DNA of 64,000 bases from Clusia tigrina (Eukaryota; Arthropoda; Insecta; Diptera; Clusiidae), in assembly GCA_920105625.2 (NCBI GenBank), contig OV050031.1, forward strand, positions 223,930,194 through 223,994,193. The letters run 5' to 3'. The position numbers and the translations under genes were made by a program. Numbering within the stretch: the stretch's first letter is position 1; each line of letters starts with the position of its first letter. Positions 59,523 to 64,000 of the stretch are shown here, in pieces. Below the pieces are notes generated by a model. It did not search any database and had not been told where the DNA came from. It was given only the letters and a program-made list of their open reading frames with translations.

Positions 59523-59804
59523 ATGGAAAGCCTTCAAAGCGCCTCTTTCTTTCCCGAATATTCATGCTTTGTTGCTTCAGAGCGCTCAATTGAAGAAAAT
59601 TTACTCGTAAATGCGACAACATTGAACGTTGAAAAACACTTGATTGGATGCAATTTGCGTGCGTGTACTCGGCTGATACACAACAACATCAGGAACAACA
59701 ACGACAGCAGCACCAACAAGAACGGCAACAAGAACAGCCGCGCAAACAACCGCGATGAGTGGCACGACTGTGAGAAGCACAACAAGCGCCAAAGAGGAAA
59801 TTAA
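59523..59804 (+). CDS. 93-codon Asn-rich ORF, uncertain
   Basis: The ORF starts with ATG, MESLQSASFFPEYSCFVASE, then ERSIEENLLVNATTLNVEKH, and ends in an Asn/Lys/Arg-rich tail (NNNDSSTNKNGNKNSR). The first 55 residues have ordinary protein composition; the tail comes from AAC/AAG triplet repeats. It has no domain, signal peptide or splice site that decides the matter. It could be a small nuclear-type basic protein, an exon, or chance. Confidence 0.2.
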   Translation: MESLQSASFFPEYSCFVASERSIEENLLVNATTLNVEKHLIGCNLRACTRLIHNNIRNNNDSSTNKNGNKNSRANNRDEWHDCEKHNKRQRGN

Positions 59805-59844
59805 AATTTTTAAATAATTTTCATGACATTAACATTGGCCTACG

Positions 59845-59848
<4 letters not shown>

Positions 59849-59879
<31 letters not shown>
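59849..59879. repeat. (CA)n microsatellite
   Basis: Uninterrupted CACACA run of about 30 bp. Confidence 0.95.
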
Positions 59880-59880
<1 letters not shown>

Positions 59881-60130
59881 TGGTTAACGCAGCCACATGT
59901 GCCACCCACCTACACACACATACGGGATTGTGTACAAGTACGGGCCGTGTACGCAAATTCGCTGTCGCCGTGACAGCTCAACAGGCGCGCAAGTGTGTGA
60001 AATTAATTTTATTTTAATATAATAAAATTATTTGAGGCTTTCAATATTTTATTTTTGCACTTCCAAGGACATTTTCTCCCAGCGCGGTGCCTGCTATTTA
60101 ATTTTATTCTTTAAGCGTTTATATGACTGA

Positions 60131-60553
60131 TTAAGTTGTTGTTGCTGCTGTTGTTGTTGTTGTTGTTGTTGTCGTTGTTGTTGTTTTTGTTGTTGTTATT
60201 GTTGTTTGTGTTGCCGCCGACTTTAGAAAATTTGTTTGACTTTGCTTTGCGTTGCTTGGCTGGTCTTTCGTCTCCACTCTTCCGCTGCTCTGTTGAATTT
60301 TGAATTTAAAGCAAATCTCAGGAATCGAGCACTGTGGAAAAACTTTCTTTGCCGTTCTTGGGTTTGTTTTTTTGAGAATTTCATCACTTAAGGTTAAAAC
60401 GATAAAACAAAACCGTGAAAATTGCGGCATCAGTTTGATCGTAAGCCAAGAGCAACACTGCGAAGACCATGTGCGGTGAAATTTGTCAGGCTTCCAACAA
60501 AGTTTTTGGAAGTTCACATCCGTGAGCTGCTCAATCGGAAGGTCGGAACACAT
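60131..60553 (-). other. 140-codon ORF with poly-Thr end, uncertain
   Basis: Minus-strand ORF with ATG start (MCSDLPIEQLTDVNFQKLCW), a Lys/Gln-rich middle (FKIQQSSGRVETKDQPSNAK) and a long Thr run produced by a (TTG)n tract on the + strand at about 60137-60205. The + strand ORF over the same bases is poorly structured. No family is recognised, and the poly-Thr end suggests chance opening. Confidence 0.18.
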
Positions 60554-60740
60554 TTATTGACCTTATTTTATATCCTGTCATCTGCCAAATGCAAACGAAC
60601 TGAAGACCAGATGATTCTTTCTGCAGGCAAACTCATTTGGAAGGAAAGGGGAACACATTTATTGACCTTATTTTATATCCTGTCACCTGTCAAATGAAAA
60701 TGAACTGAAAGCCAGATGGTTTGTTCTGTAGGAAAGAAAG
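60546..60740. repeat. 105-bp tandem duplication
   Basis: GAACACATTTATTGACCTTA starts copies at 60546 and 60651. Both continue TTTTATATCCTGTCA(T/C)CTG and end GA(C/A)CCAGATG.TT.TTTCTG-like. Differences are few. Confidence 0.85.
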
Positions 60741-61240
60741 GTAACTGAGTGAGTGAGCTAAAATCATAATGCAGGTAGTTTCCCAAATGAGTCCTACTCA
60801 TAATAGAAAAGGGATAAGCAAACATTTTAGACGAATTAGCATACTTCATAGATTGGAATAGTAACTTAAGTATGAAAATATTAACTTCTATGAGGTCACA
60901 CGGTCTAAGATAATATAAAGCGATTGGACTCAATACTCAAACCGGCAGAAGGTCCACATTTGTTGAGAGGTGTGTTCTAGGACTTTTAAGTAGCGATTTT
61001 CTTCAAATTGGTACCTACCTATCACACACGAGCTGGTTCTGCCAAGATTTTTGGCTCCAGTTAAGCCCATTTCTGGTCATATCATCAGCTGTGTCATTTC
61101 CCTTAATGTTCCTATGGCCTTAAAGCATACTGGAGAATAAGATTACAGGATATACGGGGTATATAATGAATCCTAAAGACTAGATTGTCACGTTACCTAA
61201 GAAGACCAAGCAGTAAAGTTGTGCTCAAGGTGCTGATCTG
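60741..61240. other. Non-coding stretch
   Basis: No feature is recognised. Confidence 0.45.
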
Positions 61241-61244
61241 CTAA

Positions 61245-62430
61245 AATAGGATAGATTAGGTTATCGTGGTTGCCGGTCTACAGACCGACTCACTCAGACC
61301 ACCATGGGTCCATTGTAATCTACCGCGTGACAATGCACCTCTGGTTTACTCCTCAAACCATTCCGAAGCCCTAATAAAGCGCAGGATGTGTTTGACCTTT
61401 GCGCCAGGCACTTCTATAAGAGAATTAAAAGCGTAATTGCCTAAAGAGCCCGCTCTACTGCTGGCTAGAGCCGAGCACCTACAGCAGCGATGCTCCACTG
61501 TCTCCCCCTCCTCCTCATCCCCACAGCTTCTGTAGTATTCATGAGAGAATACTCCCAGCCTGAGAGCATACCTGCCACGACCTCAGAGATATCTTCTCTC
61601 GACAGGGCAAGAAAGTCTCTAATTTTCTCCTATCCAGCTCCATTAGCCTAGTCGTTAGGCAAGTGCCTTCGTCTACCCGAGACCTATTGGACTCACGCAC
61701 TTCGCTATCCTTTAACATCAGTTTACAGGTGGCAATTGGTATTCCAACCTCGCAACCTTTTATTTCAGTGCCACCAAGTTCATTGACTTGATGGCCGCCT
61801 GGCTATCCGAGTAGATATTTATAATATTCTATGTTACAGCGTGTCTGTTTAAGTAGACGGCTACCTCCTTTATGGCTAGGACCTCTGCCTGATAAACACT
61901 CCAGTAGTCGGGGAGACGGAACGAAATCTCCAGTCCCAGTTCTTTTGAGAAAACTCCAAAGCTGACTCTATCGTCAAGCTTGGATCCGTCGGTGTAGAAA
62001 TTCAGTACCCCCCTCTTCATGGCATGAGTGTTTGTCACTCTCTTCTAGATGGATTATGTGTCTGGAAGTGCCCATCAAAGTTGAGATTATATATAGAGTG
62101 CTCAATGAGTTGGATAAAACTACTCTAGGTATGCACCATCGAGTTACCAATCTGGCGATCATACCATAACGTCGTACATTTCATCCTTAGTGCTGATGCG
62201 ATGGCGACTTGTTTCCCTACCAGATCTAATGTAGGTAGGTTGACTATAACTTCTAATGCTTTAGTTGGGATAGTCCTTAAAGCACCAGAAATGCACAGAA
62301 AATCCGTTCTTTGGACCTTGCCCAGAAGTTTCAAATACCTTTGTTTCAGAGTGCCTGGCCACAATACCAGTATTCCATATAGCAATATAGGTGTGACCAC
62401 AGAAATGTACAGCCAGTGTAAAGAAGCTTC
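61245..62430 (-). pseudogene. LINE RT tail, RNase H, knuckle and TAACC tail, decayed
   Basis: Reading the minus strand from about 62430: VVTPILLYGILVLWPGTLKQ is the RT thumb region, and RTDFLCISGALRTIPTKALE follows. RNase H then gives LNFYTDGSKLDDRVSFGVF, YQAEVLAIKEVAVYL and, after a stop, INIYSDSQAAIKSM, so the first three acidic residues survive. Frames break downstream, but RYALRLGVFSHEYYRSCGDE, then EEGETVEHRCCRC, is a degraded zinc knuckle. IEVPGAKVKHILRFIRASEW reaches a stop, and the 3' UTR ends GATAACCTAATCTATCC. It is a 5'-truncated dead copy with multiple stops and frameshifts. Confidence 0.8.
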
Positions 62431-62434
62431 TTAA

Positions 62435-62811
62435 TCAAAATCCAAAAAATCACGCTACTGGGCCTCACTCCCAAAACTTAGACAATCTAAGTTCATGATT
62501 GGGAACTACAACTCAAACAGTGCATCTCTATGTGGACAGTTAAGCACAAACAATTTGAGTACTCTGACAGGCCACCTCACAGTCATTTAGGAATCTCATG
62601 AAGCTGGGACTCTCACCAGTAAGCAGGTCTAGATTCCGCATGGAGGCAGAAGAAACACCAGAGCATCTTCTAATGAACTGCGAAAGCCTTAGCTCGGAAT
62701 AGAAAGAAATATCTGGGGCATTACTGGCCCGAGGGTAGATATATTAGAGTAATGAACCCCAACTCAGTGCTAAGTTTCCTTAGAACTGTTGGACTAATAG
62801 AAGACCCTTAA
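62435..62811 (+). pseudogene. LINE ORF2 C-terminal relic, opposite to its neighbour
   Basis: The plus strand reads KSKKSRYWASLPKLRQSKF, then LSTNNLSTLTGHLTVI and a stop. After a frame change it reads LGLSPVSRSRFRMEAEETPE, HLLMNCESL and a last piece VLSFLRTVGLIEDP with TAA at 62809. The upstream pair of knuckle cysteines is not clear, while the PEHLLMNC part remains. It shares layout with the other LINE C-termini but is a different copy from the minus-strand relic, because each has its own C-terminus and 3' end. The two lie head to head with about 5 bp between them. Confidence 0.7.
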
Positions 62812-62970
62812 TAGGTACATTCAGGAGGAGTCCAATCGATCAAATTGGTCGTGGTACATTTTCCCTCTTTGTGCCATTCATTCATTCATTCTTCATAAAT
62901 AAACAATAAATATCACAAAATAAATATTTGGCATTATCATTTCTTATCTAAATACGAGAACACTGAGAAT
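62812..62970. other. LINE 3' flank
   Basis: Possible 3' UTR and tail of the preceding relic, with TTCATTCATTCATTC near 62878. Confidence 0.4.
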
Positions 62971-62971
62971 A

Positions 62972-63208
62972 AAAATAGCCCAATCCGATAAAAATTGGAA
63001 AGGAAATTCCTCTATAGTAAAATAGTCCCATCTGATAAAGATTGGAAAGAAAATTACTTCATAGTAAAATTGTCAATTTTTGTAAGGATTCGAATGAAAA
63101 TGCCTCCATATTAAAATAGTCCAATCCGATAAAGAGATTGGAAAGAAATTAACCTCATATTAAAATAGTCCATTCTGATAAAGAGTCGAATGAAAGTGCA
63201 TCCCTTTG
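62972..63208. repeat. 47-49-bp minisatellite, 5 units
   Basis: AAAAT(A/T)G(T/C)C starts units at 62972, 63019, 63066, 63113 and 63162, so the period is 47 bp three times and then 49 bp. Units contain CCAATCCGATAAAGATTGGA and GAAATTACTTCATAGT-type pieces. Confidence 0.9.
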
Positions 63209-63430
63209 GTCACTCTTCTCATTCATTATATTTTTGGGTGACCCATGAAATCGCTTCATGGATCCTTCCTTCTGCCTATATACGTGAATACAAAACTCGA
63301 AAATTTTGAATTTATATAAATCCAAAATAAAAACATTTTATTTATCAATTTTTCATACATAAATTAATTTATTTTGTTTATAAATAAATGTATTTTAATT
63401 ATTATGATCTTTTTTTCTTTCAACTTCCAG

Positions 63431-63480
63431 ATACAAAATTCACTTGGCGTATATCCAATTTGATCACAGAGACTTGTGGT
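63431..63480 (+). other. Candidate exon after strong acceptor
   Basis: A pyrimidine tract, CTTTTTTTCTTTCAACTTCCAG, ends at 63430. The next 50 nt are followed by a moderate donor, G|GTAGGAAC. One frame reads TKFTWRISNLITETCGG, and if unspliced it stops six codons later after RNFA. The acceptor is good and the donor weaker. No family is recognised with confidence. Confidence 0.25.
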
Positions 63481-63522
63481 GGTAGGAACTTTGCCTAATC
63501 ACCAACAGCACTAACCACATCC

Positions 63523-63523
<1 letters not shown>

Positions 63524-63556
<33 letters not shown>

Positions 63557-64000
63557 AACAACGCCAACAAGAACGACAACACCAGCAGCAACAGCAGCAA
63601 CAGGCGTGCTCATACGCCGCTATCATTGTCGCGCTGCTTGTTTTGTCTTGGCCACTGACTGAATGACTGTCTGACTGCCTGTCTGACTGCCTGCGTGCCT
63701 GCCCACCGCCATCAGCGCCACTGTTTGAAGCGTTCTTTCATGGTGACAGATTATTTTAATTGCCAATTTATGTGAAGCTGACAAAAATGAAAATTAAAAT
63801 GAGGAAAAGACCAACTGAAAATCAAAATGAAAATCAAAATCAAAATGAAAATGAAAATGAAATGAACAAAACTTGAAGCACGCAGCTCGAGCGATTTTCA
63901 TAAAAGTTTTGAAAAAAATCACTGAAATGTGTTATAATTAGGACGTCGGTGGGCAGCAGCAGCAACAACAGCAACAACAAAAGCAGCAGCACAAGCAGCA
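63524..64000. repeat. CAA, AAAATG/AAAATC and CAG/CAA tracts
   Basis: (CAA)n at about 63524-63557, a CAGCAACAG run to 63602, TGACTGCCTGTC-type units at 63660-63705, a 6-bp AAAATG/AAAATC array at about 63786-63866, and CAGCAGCAACAA to the window end. No coding signal beyond triplet repeats. The window edge cuts the last tract. Confidence 0.85.

Overview
The window looks like non-coding DNA from a dipteran insect, probably a tephritid-type fruit fly. The evidence is AT-rich sequence with many CA, CAA/CAG, TA and CT microsatellites, I-like LINE remnants with (TAA)n or TAACC tails, a mariner-family transposon and a tRNA-derived SINE. This placement is an inference, because no species-diagnostic gene is present. 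I found no convincing complete host gene. The window reads as intergenic or long-intron DNA, with a few candidate exons at low confidence.

Layout. 0-7.3 kb: an 18-unit 20-bp minisatellite, a LINE C-terminal relic, a Gln/Asn-rich coding-like stretch on the minus strand (2239-2840), diffuse repeats and a 300-bp tandem duplication with a GC-rich insert. 7.3-16.5 kb: mostly unique AT-rich DNA with a decayed Helitron-type helicase (minus, 10.4-11.4 kb), a 47-bp minisatellite (14.0-14.4 kb), two copies of a LINE 3'-end-like repeat with TAACC tails, and a perfect hairpin. 16.5-26.5 kb: unique DNA, a candidate 26-nt microexon (19090-19115), a 1-kb diffuse CAACTT array, a LINE relic with disabled RNase H, and a 1.3-kb array of AAACCGGTTT-type motifs. 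26.5-34.7 kb: two long CT tracts. The second lies just upstream of a young 5'-truncated LINE with an open reading frame and an 11-bp target-site duplication.

34.7-48.5 kb: minisatellites, a LINE C-terminal relic, a SINE with a 9-bp target-site duplication, an almost full-length mariner-family element broken by three TAG codons, and another LINE relic. 48.5-64 kb: a (TA)n tract, 22-bp and 132-bp tandem arrays, two coding-like ORFs on the minus strand at 53.2-53.9 kb, a foldback element, a SINE with a duplicated tRNA-like head, an 81-bp in-frame tandem repeat, three more LINE relics (two of them head to head at 62.4 kb), a five-unit 47-bp array and a candidate exon near 63.43 kb.

The coding capacity that can be recognised belongs to mobile elements. 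Only the LINE at 33.3-34.6 kb keeps a long undamaged reading frame, and it lacks most of its reverse transcriptase. The (TAA)n tail shared by that LINE and the SINEs is consistent with one machinery mobilising both, but this is not shown. All distances, counts and alignments were done by eye.
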